Below the pieces are notes generated by a model. That model searched no databases. It was not told where the DNA came from and saw only the letters and a program-made list of their open reading frames with translations. A program made the translations under genes and the position numbers. A stretch of 64,000 bases of DNA from Adiantum capillus-veneris (taxonomy: Eukaryota > Streptophyta > Polypodiopsida > Polypodiales > Pteridaceae), in the NCBI GenBank assembly GCA_014529385.2, contig CM043968.1, positions 3,243,501-3,307,500 of the forward strand, read 5' to 3'. Positions within the stretch are counted from its first letter, which is position 1. Each line of letters begins with the position of its first letter. Shown piece after piece: positions 10,650 through 20,308 of the stretch.

Positions 10650-11498
10650 TGAAATTGGAGCTAATCTCTTTAGATAGCTAATTCCAATGTTAGAAGTTTA
10701 CAGCTACTGGTGATGTGTTAGTTCAAACAATAGATTGGACAAGGAAATAGAAATTGAACTGGAATATGTCTACTGAAATGAGAACCAGACTGAAGTACTG
10801 AGAATGATGTTCAGATTCAGATTCAGACTCAGAGAGAATGAGTACAAAGTATGTATGACTGGAGTATACTGTACTGCATATATTTAGGATTACAGATGAC
10901 AAATTACAATAAAGATGATGTAGCTCAAGAACAACTTAGGGCTAAGGATTATGAATCAAAGGCTTAAACAGAGGTACAACCGACAAATGACCCAATTCAT
11001 GCGTACAACTTATGCCAACCCGATTACAATGTAATGGGTCCTATTTATATGCTTTGGAAATTACTGTGGTAACTGCCGTGGTAATTACTAACTGATCCAC
11101 TGTTCGTCTCACAGGAGCCGGTTCCCACCCAGTGATACTGTCTCAGCCATCTACAGAAGGCCTTGGAATACTTAGACAGAGCTTTGGGCACCTAACAATG
11201 GAGAAACAGAGAATTACAATACACTGAAATTCTATTACAACCTCTAAATTACGAGGGAATCCGTCCTAGACACGTGCTTTTGACCTACAGGGGTTTTGGC
11301 ATCATTATGCTGCGGAAATTGGGTCAAAAACCTGCAATTTCAGCCCTCACCAAGTTTGGACAGCTTTGTGAGATTTTGATCTACGTGTCCGGACTGTCTA
11401 TTTTCAATTGAATAAAGAAATCCCAAAAGGGACGCCAGCCTTTGAGTCCTACATGGTGTCAGTCTTTGGGTGCACAGTGACACTCTAGTTGTTGGACA
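10650..11498 (-). repeat. 5' LTR of the gypsy element
   Basis: About 849 bp, starting TGTCCAACAACTAG and ending CCAATTTCA just before the PBS. It has a TATA box and a pyrimidine/purine-rich R/U5 part. The 5' limit is inferred from the TG start and was not checked against a second LTR. Confidence 0.65.
11041..11049 (-). promoter_or_regulatory. Gypsy LTR TATA box
   Basis: TATAAATAG on the minus strand, followed by GACCCATTA. The same TATAAATAG..ACCCAT arrangement is in the related LTRs at 16544, 24435 and about 58720. This marks the probable U3 promoter. Confidence 0.6.
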
Positions 11499-12002
11499 CA
11501 TCTGTGTTCTCTTTTCTTCTCAGTGCTCTATGTAAAGTTAACAGGCAATTGAATTAGTACCGCCCTCTACAATGTACATGCCGGTTATAATGGGACTCTC
11601 TATCTACTACCTAGAAGAGAGTGTGCCTTGTGCACGTCATAAAATGTATGGCCAAACCAATAGCGGACCAGTATTGTCACCGTTGTAACTCAACTCTAGA
11701 AAACTGCCAAGCTGGAGGCGCAGAAGCTATGCAAGCTATGACCACAAGGGGATGGGGAATGAAGTTTTTTGATTTGCCTTCACAATCTGAGCATTTTGAT
11801 GACTATGCCAAGAACTTTAGAGCGATTCAAGTTGTTCCAGGTAATCATTTTCCCGGCTAAGCCTTGTTTGGGCCATTGCATCCCATCCAGCCCTAAAATT
11901 AGAAGAATGCAACACCCTTCCAAGGGGGTTTTACCCTTCTAGAGAAGGGCTAGAAAAATGCTACCCTTATATGTAATTGTAAAAAATTAATTGTATGCCC
12001 TT
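11499..12002 (+). other. Spacer with one exon-like frame
   Basis: A plus frame at 11621-11860 encodes CHRCNSTLENC near its N-terminus and FFDLPSQSEHFDDYAKNFRA further on, ending next to CCAGGTAAT, which looks like a 5' splice site. Its composition is unlike the surrounding repeats, so it could be an old exon. I cannot identify the protein. The rest of the interval shows nothing specific. Confidence 0.3.
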
Positions 12003-12152
12003 CCAATTTGTGTAGATAGAAAAAGGGAGTTTCCTTATGGTCCTTCTAAAGGAAAAGTAGAGTCACCCTTCGAACTTCCAATTTGTGTAGATAGAAAAAG
12101 GGAGTTTCCTTATGGTCCTTTTAAAGGAAAAGTAGAGTCACCCTTCGAATTT
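12003..12152 (+). repeat. 75-bp tandem duplication, two copies
   Basis: Two adjacent copies start at 12003 and 12078 (CCAATTTGTGTAGATAGAAA) and differ at only a few positions. The unit is 25 codons long, so a plus frame at 11991-12185 repeats a 25-residue block (PICVDRKREFPYGP). No domain is recognised. Confidence 0.9.
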
Positions 12153-13265
12153 GAGGGCCGATCCCAGGCATTGCAAAATAGCTAGGAAGATACTTTGCAA
12201 ATCGTTTCCCAAACGTGAGCATCCCCTAATCAATGCTATCACCAAGTAGGTGCTACCCTTTTCGAAAAAGAAAAGAAGGGCAAATCTACGCGAGATGCTG
12301 CCATGGGGATTAAAGCCAGAGGGTGGGTGTGGCAAGGAGGAAGAAGAGATCTCTCGAGGGTGCAAACAAGAAGAAAACAGAATGGGTGTTGCAGTATGAC
12401 AAGCTTGCAGGCACATGACGACCAACGAGAGAGGCAAGGCAAAGCGAGACAGGCGGTAGCGAGGCGAAGGCGACGGCCAGGAGAGCGCCAGGTGGTACTG
12501 TGCGATGGCGACAGCGAGGCGGGGGTCACACTAGCTGTATGAGGCTGCACTCTATAGGAGTTTTTTTTAACTATATGGGTTGCTTCATAAGCAACACCGC
12601 GTAGACGATGGGTTGGTTATGGCAGTTGTCAGGTCCAGGTTTGTTGAATCTGCGTGAGTTTGACTCCTCATTATCTTTAAGACGGTGACGTCTCCAAGGT
12701 TGAGTTCAAAGGTTGGATGTAGGAGATTCGGAGGAATCTCATCAACAAATGAATAAAATAGTAGTAGAGCCAGTAGGTAGAGTAGGGACAGACCCTGCTC
12801 CAAAAAACAGCAATCGAGCAATGGCAACGTGAGAAGCAGGGTGGATGCAGATGTGACACGGGACATGCACGGCTTTACATGTTAAGTATGCTACTTGACT
12901 TTGATCGGATGCCTATTGCCCAGTGAAGCTAACCGGGCAAGAGCTGGAGAGCACCACGCCTACACAACCTCGGCTTGCCCATCAAAGAGGCAAGTTGTAT
13001 TGTCTGGCAGGGAGCCTCTCAAATATGCAAAGCAACATGTGACAATATTCTTGCTTGGTGTGTAACTAAGAGCTCCTCATCATGTCCCTGAATCCACAAG
13101 GGTATGGAGAATTAACTGACATGATTGGGCGGTTGCTATACGCTTGAAGGCAGATTCATAAGATCTAATATCTAATAAAGCTGTTAAAGAGAATCAACAG
13201 TTGGGATAAAAACAGGCTGCTACCCTCGATTGATATACGTACTGTGGAGCAAGGGGGGGAGTCAC

Positions 13266-13267
<2 letters not shown>
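12153..13267. other. Unassigned spacer
   Basis: A GC-richer patch at 12300-12545 has open frames on both strands, which is a composition effect. No homology is recognised. 12560-13260 shows nothing specific. Confidence 0.4.

Positions 13268-13311
<44 letters not shown>
13268..13311 (+). repeat. (GA)22 microsatellite
   Basis: About 44 bp of uninterrupted GA dinucleotides. It creates spurious RERERE/SLSLSL frames. Confidence 0.97.
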
Positions 13312-13312
<1 letters not shown>

Positions 13313-13411
13313 GCACATACATAGTCCCCTTCATCGACAAGCACAAGAAGATTTAAAAAATTTCGCATGTAGGAAAAAGGAGTCTTTATTAGTGTTTTTC
13401 ATACTATGCAT

Positions 13412-13726
13412 AACATCGTGATCTTCTACTCGAGAGGCACCGCATACCTAGCTAGGTACGATTGGGGGCAGGGGACCGCCAGCCTGGCCAAAAGAACAAG
13501 CTTGGGATATTTTGGCTGGTCTTTATGCAAGTCGCAATGAGGCTAAAATTGCTTTGCTGTGTAAAGAGCTGGAGTCGAAGATTATGCATGAGGAAGATGA
13601 TATGGACACTTTCCTTGGTGGTGTCAAGGATATCAATGAGCAACTTACCACTAGGTCAGCGGTCCGCTGTCCCCAATCGTACCTAGCTAGGTATGTGGTA
13701 CCTCCCTCACGAAAACTCATGATGTT
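13412..13726. mobile_element. Small inverted-repeat element enclosing copia gag (copy A)
   Basis: The ends are inverted repeats of about 75 bp. The left end reads AACATCGTGATCTTC, later CATACCTAGCTAGGTACGAT. The reverse complement of the right end reads AACATCATGAGTTTT, later CATACCTAGCTAGGTACGAT. The inner part of the stem (TACGATTGGGG..ACCGC) is nearly exact. Between the stems is about 160 bp of copia gag. No transposase is present. No clear target-site duplication could be fixed. It could be a foldback or MITE-like element that captured retrotransposon sequence, or a palindromic rearrangement product. Confidence 0.65.
13497..13655 (+). pseudogene. Copia gag (UBN2-type) fragment, copy A
   Basis: A frame reading QAWDILAGLYASRNEAKIAL, followed by CKELESKIMHEEDDMDTFLG and VKDINEQL. 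This matches the general pattern of the Ty1/copia gag core (AW..L...Y..RN.A....L.KEL...KM.EG.....F......I..QL). The flanks are the inverted repeats, so only about 53 residues of gag remain. The same fragment is at 19655-19815. Confidence 0.7.
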
Positions 13727-13822
13727 GAGGTAAGTCACAATGTGGGAATTATTGTGAGATTTTGTCCAAAACTTCTTGTGAAGGTGCACATCATTTTCTG
13801 TCTTCAAATGGACAGGAGCTGC

Positions 13823-13825
<3 letters not shown>

Positions 13826-13860
<35 letters not shown>

Positions 13861-13894
13861 ACGTTGTAAGTTTTCTTCTTCTTCTTCTTCTGCT
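13826..13894 (+). repeat. (CT)n and (TTC)n microsatellites
   Basis: (CT)17 at about 13826-13859 and (TTC)7 at 13872-13894, separated by ACGTTGTAAG. Both recur in unit B (19984-20061) with different lengths. Confidence 0.95.
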
Positions 13895-14356
13895 AGCCCA
13901 TGAAGCAACGATACTAGAAAATTCAAACTTGCTTTCCTTGCACTTTAAGATGCGCAGTCGTTGTGAACAATTCACCTCTTTCAAGTTTCACTCCACCAAA
14001 TGTGAAAATCAATGGTTCATGTGGGAGAAGTATGTGCCTAGGATTTTTGAAAAAGAAAATCGTGGCGAACCTTTCATCGGAGAGAGTATTTCTGAACGAT
14101 TTCAAAAAATCATTGTTTATGCGCATCTGGAGACGATGCCCTTTTTTTATTGAAGAGAAAAGGAGTCCAAGTGGCGCATGGACCACGCGAAATGGGACGA
14201 ACGAAGCGTGGCAGCTCCTCTCTCTTGCTCTTTGTCTCGCTCTCAAAGTTTTTTCAAGGCGATTGTTTAAGACGAGGACCAACAGGGCAAGCTAAGGCGA
14301 GCCGTGTGTGTGTGAGAAAAAGAGGTATGCATACACACACATAGGGTGAGCTCCCC

Positions 14357-14464
14357 CTCTCTCTCTCATCTCTCTCTCTCTCCCCGCCCATATGCTCTCT
14401 CTATCTCTATCTCTATCGTCGATGCAAGAGTAGGGACTTATTGTAGCGGTTGTTTTTTTTTTTT

Positions 14465-14515
<51 letters not shown>

Positions 14516-14621
14516 GAAGGCGACGAGGGGAGCTCGCAGCTACGTCGTCGTTTCTTTGGGGTGAGGGGGGATATTTGGGGGGTGCAAACAACGAGCAGCA
14601 GGGCGAGGTGAGGCAAGCCCA

Positions 14622-14676
<55 letters not shown>

Positions 14677-14726
14677 CGCGCGTGCGCGGCGTGTGTGGTC
14701 TACAGACAAGGAGCTCTTGTAGTGAG

Positions 14727-14759
<33 letters not shown>

Positions 14760-14806
14760 AACGAGGGGCACCGTAAGGGGGGAGACAGATGGTGTTTGTT
14801 TTTTTT

Positions 14807-14837
<31 letters not shown>

Positions 14838-14838
14838 G
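14357..14838 (+). repeat. Microsatellite cluster with T22G40 and T18G22 tracts
   Basis: In order: CT tracts (14357-14386), 22 T followed immediately by 40 G (14453-14514), (GT)25 (14624-14674), (CT)15 (14728-14758), and 18 T followed by 22 G (14799-14838). The flanking words are shared with unit B at 22260-22660, where the same tracts are much shorter (T16G9TG8 and T18G9). Confidence 0.95.
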
Positions 14839-16330
14839 CGCTTCAAAAAGAGCAGCTCGCCATTACGTTGCAGAAAAGGCAGCTCGCACATCTCTGCCGA
14901 TGTGGAATTTGGGGAAAGGAGGGACATAATATCCCAAGGGAATCCCATAAATTTATGGATTTCTTTTTAGTATGCCAGTATGCATAGAGTATGTGCCACT
15001 AGAAAAAATTCCATTTTAAACAAAATCTAAAAAGATTCTATTTAAAATGACATTTGTAAAATTGTTTCAAGGGAGTTTAAATTTTAAGCATGTATAGACA
15101 TGCAGGTCAACTGCTAGAGCTCTCTCTCTCTCTTGGGATAGTTTCCTGCGACGTTAAAACTCTCTTCTTCTTTCTCTCTCTCTCTCTCTCTCTCTCATTC
15201 ATGTGGGTGCACTCCTTCAAAGCGCGCAAGAGAGAGGGAGGTGAGGCTTTGTTTTTTTTAAAAATGGGCAAGGGGGGAGGGCAAGAGGGAATCTTGACAA
15301 GTAATGATTTTTTTTTATGAGAGTGCTAGTATTATGTGTTTCTATTGTTTTTTGGAGGGATTGGTCAAGCATGACATAATGATTTAGAGTCAACTGTCAC
15401 CCTAGAGCTAGTCCACATGGGCCAGTGGTCGTGCACATTTTTAGTTTCCATGGGGAGACATTACAAAAAAGTTGCGCAATTGTTGCGGTTGCGGCCCCAG
15501 CATTGGTATTAATTGCGCTCAAGCAAACCTCAACAGTACTAGCGCTTATTTACGGGCTTTTCTCCTTCGTCACTCTCACCACGTTCTCTTCTTCTCTTTT
15601 CTACACAAGAAAGCAAAAGCATCAAAGACATTATTTAAGGTTAGTTTCTCTGCAACCCAAAACCCAAATATCCAGGCTCCAATTTTATTCACTTCATCAT
15701 CGTGTGAAGGTGGTTTTTAATTAATAACTTCAATTTCTATACTGAGAATGCTCCCGATACAATGCATACCTTCATTGTTTGAAGAACAAATACCAAATTG
15801 CTCAATGATTACAATAAAATGCGAGGACCTTGGCACTAGTAGGGGAAGAGAGCTAGCTTGATTGATGCGGTTGATTTTTCCGGCTTGAGTATCGTGATGT
15901 TCATGAGCATAAAAAACCAATGGTTTATAAACATCAACCAATGCTAGTATTAAAGTACTTGTAATGTTCATTAACATCGCCCAATGCTACCCTTATGCTT
16001 TGTATTTTTTTCCTGCCTTATCGCGTGCCTTGAGAGGTTGAAGCTTGCTTTATTGACGCTTAGTCTTTCAAGTTGATTGTTTGGCATGTTGAGAGTTTGT
16101 TGGCATTAATTTTGTATCACGTGTTATTGTGTGCCTTGGGTGTTTGGAGCTTGTTGTTTTTGGGCATCTTGGGAGGATAGCTATTGCTCGAATGGTGCTC
16201 TAACTACTTTATGAGCATGTCCTCTTGGCATGGAGTTGATCATCTTCTTGTCGACTTGAGTAGGTAGAGCACTCTTTTAGTTAGTTGCTTGTTTCAAGAT
16301 TTCTCAATAATAAAGTTGGATTTTGTGTGA
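14839..16330. other. Unit A spacer, no gene assigned
   Basis: Colinear with 22655-24220 in unit B. A minus frame at 15717-15977 and its counterpart at 23604-23864 stay open in both copies (starting MLMNITSTLILALV), but this follows from shared ancestry. I recognise no protein. Short CT tracts occur at 15121-15133 and 15174-15196. Confidence 0.45.
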
Positions 16331-16347
16331 CTGTGTGTGTGTGTGTA

Positions 16348-16385
<38 letters not shown>

Positions 16386-16413
16386 GGGGGGTGGGGGGGG
16401 GGGGGGGGGGGGG
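16331..16413 (+). repeat. (GT)n followed by G9 and G21 runs
   Basis: About 50 bp of GT with a few interruptions is followed by G9, T, and G21 (16393-16413). Unit B has GT tracts here (24220-24305) but no G run, so the G tract arose or expanded after the duplication, or was lost in B. Confidence 0.95.
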
Positions 16414-16461
16414 AGGAGGATGGAGACCAGTCCTCTACAGATTGAGGCTTTTCAAAATCAC

Positions 16462-16924
16462 TGTCAGTGACCAAATGACAGATGGAGGCGACAGTTCCAG
16501 GACGTTGAACTATGCCGACCAGTCAAAACCTAGTGCAAACACCTATAAAATAGGACCCATTAATCTCATTTTGGGCTCTTGACTCTTAAACTTTTGACTC
16601 TTGACTTGTTGTATCTTGGAGAGCCTAGAAGAGCTTAGGAGCACTCAATGTTGATCTTTGTATCAATTGTACTTTTTAGTCATTTAGTCCAAAGTTATAA
16701 ATGTGAATCTCACCTAGTTGTACTTTGAACTACATTTTGAATCTAAATGCATTCTTAGTTGTCTCATTCAATGTATCATGGTCAAAAGTCTTTCACAATT
16801 GTCTGTTTGAAGTCTAATACTAAGTCATCTGAAGTCTGATTATGTTTGTCTAATCTGATATGATATCTGACATATGATTTAGAGCCTAGATTTGGAATAG
16901 CTATCAAGTGTCCATCTCATTCCA
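16462..16924 (+). repeat. Gypsy-type LTR in unit A
   Basis: Starts near TGTCAGTGACC, has TATAAAATA at 16544-16552 with ACCCATTAAT after it, and ends CATTCCA followed by a degenerate PBS (TTTTGACAATCACAGTGG). The same architecture is found at 10650-11498 and 58605-59033. The sequence after it (to about 17050) resembles a gag leader (HHSSQGRRVATTFTK) but soon decays. Confidence 0.65.
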
Positions 16925-17049
16925 TTTTGACAATCACAGTGGTGAGTTAAAGCTCTTGATAGGAACCAATCTCCCAGTTAGAACTCAAAGGTAGTCAACC
17001 ATTCACAATGCCTACACATCATTCATCACAAGGAAGGAGAGTTGCCACA

Positions 17050-17665
17050 ACGTTTACCAAAAATTAGGGTCACATCAGTATGGTGGCAAAGGAATTATAG
17101 CAATGCTACGATGATGAGTAGAAACACTCTCAGGAACGATTGAGTTCTTTTCAGAGTAGATATCACCATAGAGATTTGGTATATTTCTTGCATCAACTTT
17201 TGGCGCATGACTGTGCACAATTATTTACTTGTGTATGTTGTGGACACTACCTATTGTATACCTTGTGGAGCCATTCTTTGGTAGTTTCCCAACTATTTCT
17301 TAGACTCGAACCAGAAGAACCCTTTCTGAGATTGTGACTAGTATCTTGTATCTGCTTAGCCTTTGGGAGGGTCTTGTGTGAGGTTTTATAGAGTTGGGGT
17401 ATTTTCAAATGTTGAGATACCTTTGGTGATACAGGTTGTTGGAGTTTCCTATTTCAATATCATGGCCACATGATGTGTATATAGAGGAGCATAAGTTCTT
17501 TCATGCCATGTTGGTAGTCTTTTGTCAGTGAGATTTGTTATTTCTGTCCAATTTATATTCGTTCACTTGATATATTGCTAAGTTTTTCATTGAGATTTCT
17601 GAAATTTTTGTACAGATTTAATTATAAATCTGAATTTTGATTCTCTTTTATTTGCTCTTGGCAGC
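17050..17665 (+). other. Spacer between gypsy-type LTR and copia relic (unit A)
   Basis: Present in both units (25000-25554 in B). It contains ATGTGTATATAGAGGAG near 17475, a TATA-like word. It ends in TTTGCTCTTGGCAGCT just before the copia ATG, which could be a leader or acceptor site. No copia LTR or tRNA-Met PBS is evident directly upstream. Confidence 0.35.
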
Positions 17666-19457
17666 TATGGATGGTTTTTCTAAGAAAGATAAACATTACA
17701 TCAAGAGTTCTGGTGGCACAAACTTCACGTTCTGGAAATAACACATGTTAGACGTATTGATCGATAAGGGTCTTGCAGCACCATTGAAAGAGTGCAAAGA
17801 GAATGCATACATGGATGATCAGTGGTAGGAACTTGATGCTTGTGCTAGAGTGACTACTTGCTTACACGGGTAAATTCATATTCTTCACTATTATGGACAA
17901 GTCCAATGCAAAGGATTTATAGGAGTTTTTATGCTCGGCATGATATGGTAAAAGTTTTTTGAGTAAAGTGTTTCTTATGAAGAAACTTATATGTTTGGGC
18001 TACTTACATATCTTAAATTATTCTGATTTTAGTTTGTGCAAACATTGTATATATGGAAAGCAAATTAAGCTTACTTCTTCGCCATTGAATAAAGAATTAG
18101 GAAACCCTCTAGACTTGGTACATAGTGACCTATGTGGGCATATGTCACGTACATCTCTAGGGGGGGTACTATATTTCCTAATGTTCATAGATAACTCTAT
18201 TAAGAAGGTGTGGGTCTACCTCTTGAAGAGGAAAGATTTGCTATTTTCTAGAAAGTCCTTGTGTTGGTTGAGAACTAGTCAAGAACGAAGCTTAAGGCTT
18301 TGCACACTCACAATAGGGGAGAATATATCTCCATAGAGTTGAAGGATTTTTGAAGAGAGACATTAGGCGACAGTACATTGCACCATACACACTTGCTCAA
18401 AGTGGTGTAGCATAGCGTATGAATATAACCATACAAGAAAAGAGTCACATAAATGCTTTCTATGGAAAACTTACCCACATAATTTTGGGGAGAATTTGTT
18501 CTTACAACGATTCACATTATCAACAGAGTGCCTAGTATGCCAATGAATTATAAGATTCCAGAGGAGATCTGAACTAGCAAGAAGCCAAACTATGACAAAC
18601 TTCGTGTATTTGGGTGTGAGGCATTCTCACATGTGTCTAAAGATCTACGTAGAAAGCTAGACCCCAAATCACACAAATGCATCTTCATTGGTTATTGGAA
18701 AACCTGACAAGCCTATTAGGGCAAAAATGGTGTGTAGACTATGGAAGGCATTATATTATGGCCTTAAGCAAGGGTCAAGGCAATGGTACCAAAAATTTGA
18801 CAAGTACTTGCAAGCCCAAGGTTATGTGGGGAGCCAAGAAGACCACTAGTTGTACACTCGGAAGCTAAATGATGGTTTGCTAATTATCTTGATACTTTAT
18901 GTCGATGATATGCTCATTTTTTAGAAGTCTAAGGGCAAGATTGCCATCATGAAGAAATCACTTGGCAAGCATATGCAGAATTTAGCAAGGATGATGCTTC
19001 CAAATCTGATGCTAAGAAAGAAAAAATGGAAAAGGTGCCATACTCTTCAATAGTAAGTAGTCTTATGTACGCCATGATTGCCACCCGACCAGACATACGT
19101 TTGCAATGAGTGGTTAGCAAATTTATGGAATATCTTAGAAAAAGCCATTAGATAGCAGTAAAGCACATTTTGAGATATCTTAACGGTACAACAAGCAAGT
19201 TCTTATGCCTTGGAAAAAGCCATGCATCGATAGTGGGTAACACGGATGCAAATTATGCGAGTTGAGTGGATAGTCAAAAATCCACATTTGGGTACGTATT
19301 CTTGTTTGCTAGAGCAACCGTTTTATGGAGGTCATGTCTCCAAGATTGCACTTCATATACCACCACAAAGGCAGAGTCTGTTGCAATATCTAATGCTAGC
19401 AAGAAAGTTGTATGGCTAGCTCATCTAGTGGGAGATCTTGTAATTCATCAGACTTGA
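17666..19457 (+). pseudogene. Ty1/copia gag-pol relic, unit A
   Basis: Starts MDGFSKKDKHYIKSSGGTNF (gag N-terminus) and quickly meets a stop (FWK then stop). A GAG-pre-integrase and integrase segment follows at 17959-18340 (LGYLHILNYSDFSLCKHCIY, then LVHSDLCGHM with the first catalytic aspartate). RT fragments then include an intact YVDDML catalytic box at 18898-18915. The relic ends with RNase H (19266-19457: VDSQKSTFGYVFLFARAT). Order gag-INT-RT-RNase H defines Ty1/copia. There are many stops, and about 170 bp between RT blocks is deleted near 18968 relative to unit B. Not functional. Confidence 0.85.
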
Positions 19458-19480
19458 GTGTTGCATTGTGATAAAGTGCT

Positions 19481-19570
19481 ATTCTATGTTTTACTCAGAG
19501 TGTGATAAAGTGCTATAGTGTTAGCTAAAAATTCTATGTTTTACTCAGAGTGTGATAAAGTGCTATAGTG
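19481..19570 (+). repeat. 50-bp tandem duplication at the unit A/B junction
   Basis: The 40-bp block beginning ATTCTATGTTTTACTCAGAG occurs at 19481-19520 and again at 19531-19570, spaced by TTAGCTAAAA. The second copy abuts the start of unit B. Unit B's own end (27480-27540) has the block once, so this local repeat belongs to the junction. Confidence 0.9.
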
Positions 19571-19571
19571 T

Positions 19572-19885
19572 AACAGCACGATCTTCTACTCGAGAGGCAC
19601 CGCATACCTAGCTAGGTACGATTGGGGACACGGGACCGCTGGCCCGGCCAAAATACAGGCTTGGGATATTTTGACTGGTCTTTATGCAAGTCGCAATGAG
19701 ACTAAAATTTCTTTGTTGCATAAAGAGCTGGAGTCGAAGATTATGCATGAGGAAGATGATATGGACACTTTTCTTGCTGGTGTCAACGATAACAATGAGC
19801 AACTTACCACCGGGCTGGCGGTCCCCTGTCCCCAATCATATCTAGCTAGGTATGTGGTGCCTCCCTCACAAAAACTCATGATGTT
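19572..19885. mobile_element. Small inverted-repeat element enclosing copia gag (copy B)
   Basis: About 314 bp, the counterpart of 13412-13726 with the same inverted ends (CATACCTAGCTAGGTACGAT on the left, its near complement near 19833-19853). The gag insert at 19655-19815 reads QAWDILTGLYASRNETKISL and continues KELESKIMHEEDDMDTFLAG. It sits exactly at the junction of the two tandem units. Confidence 0.65.
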
Positions 19886-19980
19886 GAGGTAAGTCACAAT
19901 GTGGAATTATTGTGAGATTTAGTCCAAAACTTCTTGTGAAGGTGCACATCATTTTCTGTCTTCAGATGGACAGGAGCTGC

Positions 19981-19983
<3 letters not shown>

Positions 19984-20026
<43 letters not shown>

Positions 20027-20061
20027 GTTGTAAGTTTTCTTCTTCTTCTTCTTCTTCTTCT
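19984..20061 (+). repeat. (CT)n and (TTC)n microsatellites, unit B
   Basis: (CT)20 at 19984-20024 and (TTC)8 at about 20037-20061. The unit A versions are shorter, an exception to the trend for longer tracts in A. Confidence 0.95.
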
Positions 20062-20084
20062 GCTAGCCCATGAAGCAACTATAC

Positions 20085-20294
20085 TGTTGGGGTCAGCCCA
20101 ACTTGGGCAAACAAAGTGTGAACCTATGCTTGTAAATGCCTTTATAAGGTAGAAGAAAATCTAATCTAAGTCTCTTTATATTTGTACAGTACGTCTTCTT
20201 TTCCTCTCCTCTCTCCCTTGCTCCCTCATCTCCCTAGCTATGTCTATACGAGAAGCTATCCGCTTCCGCCGCGCTTCCGCGCCAAAGCCCAACA
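20085..20294 (+). repeat. 5' LTR of the non-autonomous element
   Basis: 210 bp from TGTTGGGGTCAGCCCAAC to GCCCAACA. The only sizeable difference from the 3' LTR is an 11-bp duplication-like insert (CCGCGCTTCCG region, about 20262-20282), plus a handful of substitutions. Confidence 0.93.
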
Positions 20295-20296
20295 AT

Positions 20297-20308
20297 TGGT
20301 ATCAGAGC
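20297..20308 (+). other. Primer-binding site (initiator tRNA-Met type)
   Basis: TGGTATCAGAGC two bases after the 5' LTR. This is the usual plant LTR-element primer site complementary to the 3' end of initiator tRNA-Met. Confidence 0.9.

Larger units (their letters stand above)
6871..11498 (-). mobile_element. Ty3/gypsy retrotransposon, 5' half, minus strand
   Basis: Read from 11498 downwards the order is LTR (11498-10650), PBS (10649-10632), gag start ATG at 10568, gag with zinc knuckle, linker, aspartic protease (8390-7914), second linker and reverse transcriptase (to 6871). The order gag-protease-RT is that of Ty3/gypsy. The copy ends abruptly within RT: RNase H, integrase and the 3' LTR are absent. 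The coding part has comparatively few stops, making this the least decayed element in the window. Members of the same family are seen at 27715-28131, 28429-30120 and 58605-59854. Confidence 0.85.
13412..19571 (+). repeat. Tandem duplication, unit A (about 6.16 kb)
   Basis: Unit A is colinear with 19572-27539 from the small inverted-repeat element (13412) through the microsatellite cluster, the gypsy-type LTR (16462) and the copia relic to the 19481-19570 repeat. Shared landmarks line up throughout, with point differences and a few indels. Unit A lacks about 80 bp present in unit B near 23285-23360 and about 170 bp of copia RT present at 26806-26978. It lacks the 1.77-kb insertion at 20085. 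Simple-sequence tracts are mostly longer in A. Confidence 0.9.

Noticed and set aside
12239-12550. Overlapping long frames on both strands in a GC-rich patch
   Set aside because: Few stops because of base composition; no recognisable domain, and the frames conflict with each other.
13261-13420. Open frames with long RERERE or SLSLSL runs (also 34611-34886, 56323-56517, 63543-63998)
   Set aside because: They are produced by CT/GA microsatellites, which are open in most frames, and have no flanking domain.
14292-14970. Apparent 99-131-codon frames with poly-Pro, poly-Lys, poly-Gly or CVCVCV stretches
   Set aside because: Direct translation of T/G homopolymers and GT repeats; length varies between units A and B with tract length.
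20297-20308. Possible tRNA-related sequence (TGGTATCAGAGC)
   Set aside because: It is a retrotransposon primer-binding site; no cloverleaf can be drawn around it or the similar sites at 31535 and 46430.
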